A DNA stretch of 42,104 nucleotides from Candidatus Omnitrophus magneticus (lineage in GTDB: Bacteria; Omnitrophota; Gorgyraeia; Tantalellales; Tantalellaceae), in the NCBI GenBank assembly GCA_000954095.1, contig JYNY01000615.1, positions 1 to 42,104 of the forward strand. The letters run 5' to 3'. The position numbers and the translations under genes were made by a program. Below the pieces are notes generated by a model. It searched no databases. It was given only the letters and a program-made list of their open reading frames with translations, and was not told where the DNA came from. This document shows, one piece after another, positions 7,602-16,600 of this stretch. Position 1 is the first letter of the stretch; each line of letters begins with the position of its first letter.

Positions 7602-7982
7602 TTTTTATACCTTTTTATATCATACATATAACTTCCATGGATTCCCGCTTTCGAGGCTGTGTCATAACTACGATTTTTTATTTTTTAAAATATTTTCACT
7701 CCTTTTTACCCGTATAGATTCCTGCTTGCGCAGGAATGACGGCTGGTTGACGCTATTTTTACTAATTTCACTCCACTTCTTAAATGCGATACTAGTTGTG
7801 ACACAGCCGCTTTCGCGGGAATGACATAATGGAATTTTCTAAAGAACATAGAAAAGTTTATTAGCAACTCTTAGTAATTACTAAAATAAAAAATCGAGCC
7901 AAAAAAAAATTAGGCCGCGGCGCGAATGACAGGATAAAATTTTCTAAATTACACAAAAAGATTTATCCCGTAGTGTTAACCT
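7602..7982. other. repeat-filled gap between two glycosyltransferase genes
   Basis: No gene. It contains the nested palindromic element at 7640-7825 and, to its right, two related degenerate segments: GAATGACATAATGGAATTTTC near 7820 and GAATGACAGGATAAAATTTTC near 7925. These suggest an older tandem copy of the same intergenic repeat. Confidence 0.6.
7640..7825. mobile_element. MITE-like element nested in a REP palindrome
   Basis: The outer palindrome GATTCCCGCTTTCG (7640-7653) continues as CGCGGGAATGAC after the insertion. The insert begins with GGCTGTGTCATAACTA (7655-7670) and ends with TAGTTGTGACACAGCC (7793-7808). These are terminal inverted repeats matching at 15 of 16 positions. GCTTTCG flanks both sides (7647-7653 and 7809-7815) and fits a 7-bp target duplication. 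Inside lies a further copy of the same palindrome type, GATTCCTGCTTGCGCAGGAATGAC arms at 7717-7740. No transposase is encoded, so it is a non-autonomous element moved by an enzyme elsewhere. Confidence 0.7.
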
Positions 7983-8768
7983 TTATTTAACCTTCGCGGG
8001 TTTATTATTTTTATTAAGTTCTATCATTTCCCTATATTTCAAATAACTCACTATTTGATAAAATCCGCTGAAAATCGCCACTGTCCAGCCGTATATACCG
8101 TCTTTATATCCTTGTTTACGAATAATTCTGCGGTAAAAACATCTGTCAAACGCGCGCCATAAAGCGTGAAATAAAGACATTTTTCGGCCTTGCGCGTACC
8201 ACTTTTTCGCTTCTAAAGTAGTGTGGCTGTTAAGACTCTTTAAATAATCAGCAATATCACTGTGAGAATAATGAATAATATCGCCTTTTAAATGCCCGGT
8301 GTCTCCGTCAAGAAGCGCGCGCGGATGAACCTCGGCTTCTTCGTATTTAAATTCTTTTTTTAAAAAAAGCCTTGTCTGAGCAGCGGGATATTCTCCGCCA
8401 TATTTAAGCCAATATTTTCCTATAAAATTTCTGCGAGGGATTGTGTACGCTTTATACACAGGCGAACCTTTTAAAAGATTAGTTACTTCTTCCGCGAGTT
8501 GTTCGGTAATTCTTTCGTCCGCGTCTAAACTTAATACCCAGTCGTTTGAGGCTTTAGCATATGCCCAATTTCTATGTCTTCCTTCATTGTCCATTTTGCG
8601 CGAATAAATTTTATCAGTATATTTTTTTGCGATTTCTATAGTTTTGTCCCGGCTTTCATCATCAACTACGATAATTTCATCCGCCCATTCGGCACTGGCT
8701 AAACAATCATTAATATTTTCTTCTTCATTTTTTGTTATGACAACAACGGTAAGAGGTGTTTTTTTCAT
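7983..8768 (-). CDS. GT2 glycosyltransferase, WaaE/KdtX-like
   Basis: A 261-residue paralogue of the enzyme at 6825-7601. Visible motifs are LTVVVITKNEEENINDCL, WADEIIVVDDESRDKT (donor-binding Asp pair), GRHRNWAYAKASNDW, LSLDADERIT (DAD metal site), VHPRALLDGDTGHLKGDIIH, and HYSHSDIADYLKSLNSHT. These mark the WaaE-like branch that adds glucose or a related sugar to lipopolysaccharide inner core, or builds related glycans. The C-terminus is hydrophobic and basic, fitting the inner leaflet. It lies 26 nt downstream of the amidotransferase gene, with AAGGAA before the ATG, so the two are cotranscribed. The substrate is inferred from family only. Confidence 0.88.
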   Translation of the reverse strand: MKKTPLTVVVITKNEEENINDCLASAEWADEIIVVDDESRDKTIEIAKKYTDKIYSRKMDNEGRHRNWAYAKASNDWVLSLDADERITEQLAEEVTNLLKGSPVYKAYTIPRRNFIGKYWLKYGGEYPAAQTRLFLKKEFKYEEAEVHPRALLDGDTGHLKGDIIHYSHSDIADYLKSLNSHTTLEAKKWYAQGRKMSLFHALWRAFDRCFYRRIIRKQGYKDGIYGWTVAIFSGFYQIVSYLKYREMIELNKNNKPAKVK

Positions 8769-8794
8769 TTTATTCCTTATATGCTTTTTACTTT

Positions 8795-9910
8795 CTAAAA
8801 TTCATATTTTAAACGCCACGTGCCGAGAGCGTCTTTTTCCCAAATATCTTTATTTCTAAAACTTTCAGCAACGCGCCAAAATTCTTCTTCTGTAATTTCA
8901 ATATACTCGCAAAACCGTTTAATATAACGCGTAGCGCATTTACCGTCATATTTTTTCACCCGTTCCATAGCCTCTTCCCTAGTAATCTTGCCGAGCCTGA
9001 CAGCTTCAGATTCTTGATCCGTAACTTTTCCGAATCCAAATTTTAAATATTTGAACATCTGGTTTATTACCACAAAATCATCGTCAAGCGCTTCAAATCC
9101 ATAGGTGTCGCCTATGTCTTCAGGGGGATCATCACGTATAATAAGACCATGATTCATGGCTATTTCAGCGTTTTTAAATCTTGTAAAATCTTTTATAAAA
9201 TATCCCAGATAAACTATGCGCAACTTCGCCCATTCTAATTCCTCATCCAATGGGTATCTATACCAAAAAAGATTTTTTTCAGTTATGCCGTCTTCTAATA
9301 AAGCTTCAGGCCCGCCTTTTAATGTATGACAATATTTCATTCTGTTCGCTTCCCAAGTTGTGGAACCCACATCAAGGTCGCCAAGCGCTATCGCGGGATT
9401 CTCACCTAAAAAAATGAGAGGAATATGATACGCTATCGCAAATTTTGGAGCACTGGCATAAAGAGCAGTTTCTGTGGATTTACACCAGTTACCGAATTTT
9501 AAAAATCCCTGCCGCATCATTTTTTTCCAAGTTACAGGGTCAGGGCTGACTGAAATACAATCAAATCCAAGTGATATGAGATTGGCAAGATTATTCGCGC
9601 CGCGTTCAGTTTGTTGTTCTGGCGGGTATGAACATGAAATGAGTAATGGTTTAAGGCCTATTTCATCACGCAGATACAATGCTTGTCTTGTGCTGTCTTT
9701 GCCGCCTGAAACACCGATAATGCAGTCGTAACCTGATACATTATTTTTTTTTCCGAATTCAACTATTTCATCAAGTATTTTTTTTCTTTCATCCCAATTT
9801 ATAGGATTACATGATTGTTCCGCGAAACGGCATGGCGGGCACACACCATCTTCATCAAATTTTATTCCGGGCCTTGTATCAGGCTGTACACATTTTTTGC
9901 AGTATTTCAT
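8795..9910 (-). CDS. N-acetyl sugar amidotransferase (WbpG/PseA/LegZ-like)
   Basis: A 371-residue PP-loop ATPase of the family that converts an acetamido sugar to an acetamidino sugar during surface-polysaccharide synthesis, using ammonia and ATP. The N-terminus has a zinc-ribbon-like pair, CKKC (4-7) and CPPC (24-27). The PP-loop SGGKDS follows at about 67-72 (IIGVSGGKDSTRQALYL). GNWCKSTE and FLGENPAIALGD are typical internal segments. Characterised members rely on HisH/HisF-like partners to supply ammonia. None is in this window, so they may be elsewhere or another source is used. It heads the glycan operon. Its start lies only 17 nt past a strong hairpin (9928-9972), which leaves little room for a separate promoter. 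Confidence 0.88.
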   Translation of the reverse strand: MKYCKKCVQPDTRPGIKFDEDGVCPPCRFAEQSCNPINWDERKKILDEIVEFGKKNNVSGYDCIIGVSGGKDSTRQALYLRDEIGLKPLLISCSYPPEQQTERGANNLANLISLGFDCISVSPDPVTWKKMMRQGFLKFGNWCKSTETALYASAPKFAIAYHIPLIFLGENPAIALGDLDVGSTTWEANRMKYCHTLKGGPEALLEDGITEKNLFWYRYPLDEELEWAKLRIVYLGYFIKDFTRFKNAEIAMNHGLIIRDDPPEDIGDTYGFEALDDDFVVINQMFKYLKFGFGKVTDQESEAVRLGKITREEAMERVKKYDGKCATRYIKRFCEYIEITEEEFWRVAESFRNKDIWEKDALGTWRLKYEF

Positions 9911-9927
9911 AATCGTCCCTAGTTTTT

Positions 9928-9972
9928 AAAAGACGCGTTAACCGCCTAGTATAAACAGCTAACGCGTCTTTT
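9928..9972. terminator. symmetric hairpin terminator or attenuator
   Basis: AAAAGACGCGTTA (9928-9940) pairs perfectly with TAACGCGTCTTTT (9960-9972) across a 19-nt loop. On the minus strand the stem ends in UUUU, so it can terminate transcripts from the small membrane-protein gene. On the plus strand it ends in UUUU too. It directly abuts the ribosome-binding region of the amidotransferase gene. The loop contains TATACT on the minus strand, which could be a -10 element, but I see no convincing -35. Confidence 0.65.
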
Positions 9973-10004
9973 GGGTTTACTAAAGCCCGAAAACCATAAT
10001 AACT

Positions 10005-10172
10005 TTATTTTTTCTTTCCGATCACGAAATATAAAATCATTCCTATCAATGGTAAAAATACAATAAGAAGCACCCATAAAATTTTTTTACTGTTTTCAAA
10101 TGAACTTTTTACCACATCAATAATAGCGATAATATCTAACACTAACACTACTAATCCTAATAATCCGCCCAT
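10005..10172 (-). CDS. small PLDc_N-type membrane protein
   Basis: A 55-codon gene. The protein starts MGGLLGLVVLVLDIIAIIDV, continues with KSSFENSKKILWVLLIVFLP, and ends in LIGMILYFVIGKKK. Two membrane helices flank a short polar loop. W-x-x-L-x-x-x-x-P-x-x-G-x-x-x-Y is the signature of the phospholipase D-nuclease N-terminal (PLDc_N) domain, often found as stand-alone small proteins of unknown function. A near-perfect Shine-Dalgarno, AAGGAGG, sits 7 nt before the ATG, which fixes the start. It lies alone between a palindromic repeat and the 9928-9972 hairpin. Confidence 0.85.
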   Translation of the reverse strand: MGGLLGLVVLVLDIIAIIDVVKSSFENSKKILWVLLIVFLPLIGMILYFVIGKKK

Positions 10173-10250
10173 AATTACGCCTCCTTGTTATAACATTATT
10201 ATTACTCTCCATAAGTAATGTCTTTTAAAATCAGATCATTTTATAATTTT

Positions 10251-10432
10251 AACCCGAATTTTGCAATAGACTTCGAGAAAAATGGCCTAAATTTTTGATA
10301 ATACAAGGCTTGCGAGCAAAAATGACGAAAGCGTATTCTTTGCAATACGCTGAGGATATTTTTGCGAGCGTAACGCAGGAGTATCAAAAATTTAGAGACA
10401 TTTTACCGACGGCCTATTGCAAAATACGGGTT
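10251..10432. repeat. long palindromic repeat, copy 2 (complete)
   Basis: A 182-bp near-palindrome. The ends are AACCCGAATTTTGCAATAG and CTATTGCAAAATACGGGTT. Inner pairs are CTAAATTTTTGATA with TATCAAAAATTTAG and GCGTATT with AATACGC around a 4-5 nt loop. The sequence is largely the same as 3796-3963. A solitary left-end fragment follows at 10434-10458. It has no coding content. As RNA it would form one long hairpin. Confidence 0.8.
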
Positions 10433-10458
10433 TAACCCGAATTTTGCAATAGACTTCG

Positions 10459-10507
10459 AAAAAAAAGACCTCTTGCCGAAGGTAACTCACCTTCAGGGCA
10501 AGAGGCC
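10459..10507 (-). terminator. intrinsic terminator downstream of the giant locus
   Basis: On the minus strand the stem GGCCTCTTGCC/GGCAAGAGGTC (10467-10477 with 10497-10507, one mismatch) is extended by GAAGGT/ACCTTC around a 5-nt loop, then runs into eight U (10459-10466). This is a textbook rho-independent terminator, 163 nt beyond the giant locus stop codon. Confidence 0.85.
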
Positions 10508-10550
10508 AAGCCACATGAGACACAGGGAGGTTTGCATCTCAGGGCTTTTT
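10508..10550. terminator. second hairpin next to the terminator
   Basis: AAGCC (10508-10512) pairs with GGCTT (10543-10547) and TGAGA (10516-10520) with TCTCA (10537-10541), with a 16-nt loop containing CAGGGAGG. On the plus strand it is followed by T residues and could act as a terminator in that direction. On the minus strand it directly precedes the main terminator stem, like an aptamer before an expression platform, but I match it to no known riboswitch. Confidence 0.45.
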
Positions 10551-10563
10551 GATTTAACCCGCC

Positions 10564-10626
10564 CAAACTTTGCAATAGACCGTCGGTAAAATGTCTCTAA
10601 ATTTTTTTCTAAATCTATTACAAAGT
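10564..10626. repeat. short derivative of the palindromic repeat
   Basis: AAACTTTGCAATAGA (10566-10580 region) pairs with TCTATTACAAAGTTT at the right end. Between them lies GACCGTCGGTAAAATGTCTC, the reverse complement of the right arm of the 10251-10432 copy. It looks like an internally deleted member of the same family. Confidence 0.55.
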
Positions 10627-10669
10627 TTAGATTTAACACATGATAATTTTATTTTCCAAAAATAATTTA

Positions 10670-13600
10670 TTACGCCTTTATAAGTATTTCTTGGATGTAT
10701 TTCTCGTAATTTTTTACTTCTTTTTCATAATCTATCGCCTGCATTTTAGGCAAATACTTATAGATGTTATATTTTTTACCGTCTTTTTCAATCTGCTCTA
10801 TTTTACCGTCACTTATCCAAAGCTTGTCGTCATCTCCTTTGGACATCATCTCTAAAAGCGCGTGGTAAAGCTGACTAGTGATTCCGCCCTGCATTTCTAC
10901 CATCATTAAACTGTCCTCGTTTTCCGCTAAAAGCATGGACTCTTCTTCACTAGAAACTTTTATTATCTCACCCGTAGCGCCTATCGCTAATTCTTTTTTG
11001 GATATTTCTTTTCCTACGCGCGCGCTAACTTGTTGCATTATTTCTGTTAAGCTTATAGTTTCTTCATCTTCAAGAATAATGACTGAATCCTCTGTCAAAT
11101 ATTTTCCAAGGCCTGTAACGGATAAGGCCTCTTTCAAGTCTTTCGCTATTTCCTTATCTTTCAATACTACAAAATCTTTAATCGGATCAATATCATCTGT
11201 CTTGACTCTCATAAAATTACGGCGTTCTTCTATAGCCTCAGCTAAAAGTTTCATGCCTATAGCATTGTCTATAGCTGTAACTGTGTAACGTCTTTTCACT
11301 TCAGCGCTTTCAGTAATAGATGATAAATAACTTGCTAACTTTTCACTGTAAGCTTGTTTATGAATTTGGTATATCCTATCCGCGCGGATATCATATATAC
11401 TTTTGCCTTTAAGCATATATGATTTTCCTTCCGGCAAAATACGGATTAACATATTAGCGGTTTCTTTCATTTCACTAAGTGTTTCTATTTTTCTTACATT
11501 TTCTTCTGTAAGGATTGAAAACTCAGGATGCGTAAGCTCTATGACGCTACGCACCGCAGACCGCGATAAATCATTTATCATACTTCTTACATCATTAAGA
11601 GACGCTTCACTTGCGACATCCAATAACGCGGAGACTGCTTTTTTACCTATAGTACTTTTTTCAAGTTCAATAAGCATCCCCTCACTATCACTAGATTTTA
11701 AAGAGACGAGCCTAACTTGAAAATCTTTTTCTATCTGTTCTATAGCGCCCTCTCCGAGTTTAATAAATACTTCTGAAGAAACACCTATTATAACTTCAAA
11801 TTTCTTATATGTATTTTCATACGTATGTTCTCTAACAGATAATTCCGCGACACTTCTTTTGTGGAAGAAATTGCTAATCCATGGGAGAATCGCAATCATT
11901 CCCCAAAAATGCGATTTTAAACTTTCATGAATTGATATGAGTTTCTTTGATTCTTCTGTCAAATAATTAAACGCGGGATGAATATCCCCTGCAGAATCCG
12001 CGATTTCAACCTGATTGAGTTTGCCGTCAAACTTAGTGTTCTTTTCTGAATAATATTCTTTTAAAGCTCTGATAATATTATTCTCTAATACATCAAATCT
12101 TAAAAATGTTATAAAAGAATATATAAAACCTATAACGGATACGACAACCAGCGCCACTTCTACAACTTTAATGTCCACAGTCAAATTAAATAATATTTCA
12201 ACAGGATAAATAGCAAACAAAAGAGCCACTACGACAAAAAGCTTAGATACATTATTGGCATTGACCGCTTTAAAAGCGTGTTTTGTTAAATTCTGATAAG
12301 GTGTATAAACATTTTTTGGCAATAATCCAGCCCCTCGTGTTAAAGAACTGTTTGAACCTTGAGAATCTCTTTCAAACTTAGGTGTATTATCATTTGATTG
12401 TTTTTTATTTTTTTCTGTAGATTTTTTAAGTTCTTTTTGTTTTATTGTTAATGCCTTAAACTTCTTCTCTCTTTCATTGCTTGTTGGCCAAACGCGGTCA
12501 TCCAACCCTTCGGAATAGTTCCATGGCCTAATAAATAATCCGCCGTGTTTAGCTGTAAATTCAAGGTAACCTGCCATATCTTTTGAGTCTTTGCTAGAGT
12601 TAGTGGCAAATTCTCCTAAACCCCATTTTTTAGCGTTCGCGTTTAGTTTTTTGACTACCTGTTCTAAGGTTTTATATCCATCGTTAAATCTATCTTCATA
12701 ATGATGGACTGATATAAAATCAACATCGTATATTTTAGCATATTTCAGCGCGAACTCTGTGTTTACTCCTATAGTAATGGGTTTAGTTTTCGCGTTTTCT
12801 CTTATCGCTTTAATAGATTCTTTTATAAAATCATCCACTCCATCTTTATTGTTTTTTATCCATTCCGGCTCGTTTATAATGTCGAAACTTGCTATACCTT
12901 TACGACTGCCGAATTCTTTTAAAAATGGAATAAGAAAATTATTTATAAAATCATTTCTCACTCTCTTATCAGAAAATAATTCATCCCTGCCGAAGGTGTG
13001 AACGCCATTAATAGTTTCTACGGGATTCGCTATCATATAATCTACTAACGCAAATTCTACTTGCATATTCAAAGATTCGACGATATCAAGCAATCTTTCC
13101 ACATCATTTTTGAACATATCATTGTATCCGACAATTTTGCCGTTTTCGTTCATAAGAGTCCTGCCGTCTGTACCCAGAAACATTCGAACAATACCCACGC
13201 CCGCGTTTTTCATATCTTGTAGTTGAGCTATTACATCTTGTTCATGTCTCGAGATACCGTTACCGGAAGGATACCATGCCGTAATTCCAAAATTTTGGCC
13301 GTAAGAATCTTTACCTTTCGGCCCTGCCCAATTCATGCCTGTTTTAGGCAAGTTTTCATATGCCTGAGTTGTAACATTATCGCTTACTATCGGCTCGGCT
13401 ACTGGGCTTTTCACTGGAGAAAAAAGCCTGTCGAATAAAGCTTGGTTACTTTTTTCATCAGATGGAATATATTTATAATATTTTTTCTCAGGATATCTAT
13501 CAATATCTTCTATCGTCTGACCTTTGCCAACAATTGCTATATCGTTTACCTTGATACTACTGTTTTGCTTCAAGTTATTACTATTGTCACAATTAATTTT

Positions 13601-16600
13601 AAATCCTATTCTGCTTATTGTTTTAGGATCAAATTTTTTCTGTTTATAAGCAAGAGGGCTATTTTCACTAAATCTTATAGTTATTGTTTTTTGGCCTTTA
13701 ATAATCTTTATCGGTTCTGTTATCGCAGTCGAATGAAGATTATTAGATTTATTCCAAGAAATAAGAACGCCTGATAACTCGCCTGAAAAAGTTTCAGGCA
13801 GGGTTAATGTTATTTCAAACTCTTTTTCTGAAACAATCCCGGGTTCTTTTTCAAAACGCCATCCTAAAGCTGTATAGAAATCAATAACCATTGTTCCGGT
13901 ATAAGATTTAGTAAAATCAGATGATATAACCCACCCATCTTTTATCGTTCCATAAACCCAACCGTTAGGCATAGACCTGCCGTATTTAGGCATATTTATT
14001 AATTTCATATCTTTCATTACTTCATTAATCCCAGTAACATCTGTTAAATTAAATAAATACAAATCTTTCGGGAAAACAATCTTCCCATTTTGTTTTAAAC
14101 CCCAGAAAGAAGTTTCTGATGCGTATGCCTCACCAATCCTACGTTTAAACTCATCTATTTTCTTAACAGAATATTGTTTATAAGTAATTTCGAGATATTT
14201 AATATGCGCTAAGTAAGCTTCTTTTAAAATATCTCTAAGCCTTTCCGCTTCTTTATTCATTCCTTTACTCTCAAGCAAATAAGAATATCCTATTTTCCCG
14301 CTCATCCATCCCAAAGCATTAGGCTTGGAAATCTGCTCCTTAATTGCCGCTAAAATATTTTCCATTGGCAATTCTGTACCTTTTATATATTCTTCAAGAG
14401 CAGGTTCCATGATTAAACTGCGTACTATTTCTGTTTTATACTGGTCTGATTTATCTATGCCTGGTAGCAATAATATTGACATCCATGGCAGTACTAATAA
14501 TAAAAACGCTACCAATATTCTATTTAAAATAGTACTTTTTACAAACTCCTTAATCTTTAGGCTAAGTTTAATTTTTTCTCCTAATTTTTCTTTTAATGCG
14601 TCTAATCTTCCTCTTGTCCAGAAGCCGGGAGTAGTATATCCCGGAAATAAATTTCTTCCGATGTTGTAATAAGCCGGTATTATCATATGAGTAAAATAAT
14701 CCAGCATTAATGGCTGACTAGCGCTTTTACTGACCATATGCCTAGGTAATCTGCCAAGAGAAAAGATATGTTGTTCACCTAAAGATTTCATTAACCAATC
14801 TCCAATCCACAAAGCAAGATGCGCGGCTCCTATAACAATAACTATAGTCGCTGGTAATGGAGATATCCATAAGAGAAGCCATGCTAACGCGCCTACCAGA
14901 ACTAATCCGGAGCCTAGTAATAAAACCCAATTTCTTATTCTTATATCACCCCTGACAAACCTTTTGATACTCCATACTTCATCTATTATTTGTTTTTTGG
15001 CTATTTCAAATTTTTTCTCATCCGTACCATCACCTAATTTATTCCTTATTTCTTTATTCAATATATCGTTTAATAAAACACCTTGTATGTTAACAACATT
15101 CCGCATGGACCCGGTATTATTTAAAATGTCTAAATACCTGTCTAACACAAATTGAACTTTTGTATCATTGTTAAAATCTTCTTTACTCATACTAGGAATA
15201 ACAGGGATAGTTCGCCCTTGGCTAATATCACTATCATAATATTGTTCTTTCATCAGAGCGGTAAGCCCTTCAAGAATAGTAAAATCATGTTTAAGCATTC
15301 TAACATTTAATGCTTCGCTCGTTGCTTCTTCATCTTCAATAGTATGAGTTTTCATGACCATAAAGCCCATGAATACTATTAACCCGGCTGGTATGAAAAA
15401 CATGACTATACCAGAGACTGTTGTAGGTAACCAACCATTCAAAACTGGAATAATGCCCTGCAAATCAAGCAAATATTCTTTTAAGAGAACGCCTAACCCG
15501 CCAAGTTTTTCCATTGGTAAAAGCCAATCAATAGTACGGACTAGTAAATATATATTTGTAACAACAATAGCGACAAGAGACGCTAAACTCGCGAAAGTAG
15601 CGGCTGATAAATGCGCCATATTTTGAAATACCCACCATGCCTTTATTTTGCCGAATAAACCGTGCTCCCCCATTCCATAAATAGGATCAACAAACCACTG
15701 TCTGTTTCTTTCTATGCCAAGCCTATTGCCAATCCACAACAATAATTTTCCGGCTAAATAAAACACAATTCCGCCTACAAAAAATCCGATAAAAGTTACT
15801 AAAAGTCCCTGTAATACGTTCATTCTTGAACCGGCAACAGCCCACCCTAATCCCATTCCAATATATTGGCCTATAAACATAAGGAATGCCGGTTTAAAAG
15901 ATAATATAGAAAAGAATGTCTGCGGAGTTATCCATCTTGAACGTTGTAACCACCATCTGAAACCTAATGGAGGCAATTCATCTTCAAGGATATAAGTGAA
16001 TTTACCTTCAAGCCTTCTTGCCATAAGTCTATAATTTGCTAAACGGCTTCCAAGTTCAGAATCTTCTATCTGGTTATAACCATCCCACACACCATTCTGG
16101 CTGTATACCGTTATATATTTATTCAAAATTGTAGAAGGAACCCTTGTAATGTTGTATCCCGCGATTAACAAATTCCACAATCTTTTAACTGTACGTATAA
16201 CAATATTACGATTCTTTAACGCTTGTTCTCTATCTGTTTCATCTTGATTTATTTTTTCCCTTAAAGGCCTTAAAAAATTCTGCAATGCTACTCTTTCGTG
16301 TAACGCGGTTTCACTTACTACATTGCCATCTTTAAATTCAAGTTTTGTTCCAGCTAGCATTTCCCATAAGAATCCGTTTCCTGTACCGCCAAGAAATACA
16401 AACCCTGTCTTGGATTGACCTATTTGAATAGAATTATGCCATATCATATAATCATCATAACCTTGATATGCCCAGTCAGACGGTTTATATAAAGGCACTT
16501 GCCTTAATTCAGCCTGCATAACTACAGCAAGATTGCGTATCCTAAACTCAGATTTAACAAAGGTTTCCGCGTCCGGATAAACTCGCAAAAATACCCATAA

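Noticed and set aside
10467..10550. Known riboswitch (TPP, c-di-GMP or cobalamin)
   Set aside because: CTGAGATG and GGTTTGC-like fragments recall some consensus pieces, but the required conserved cores and order are missing.
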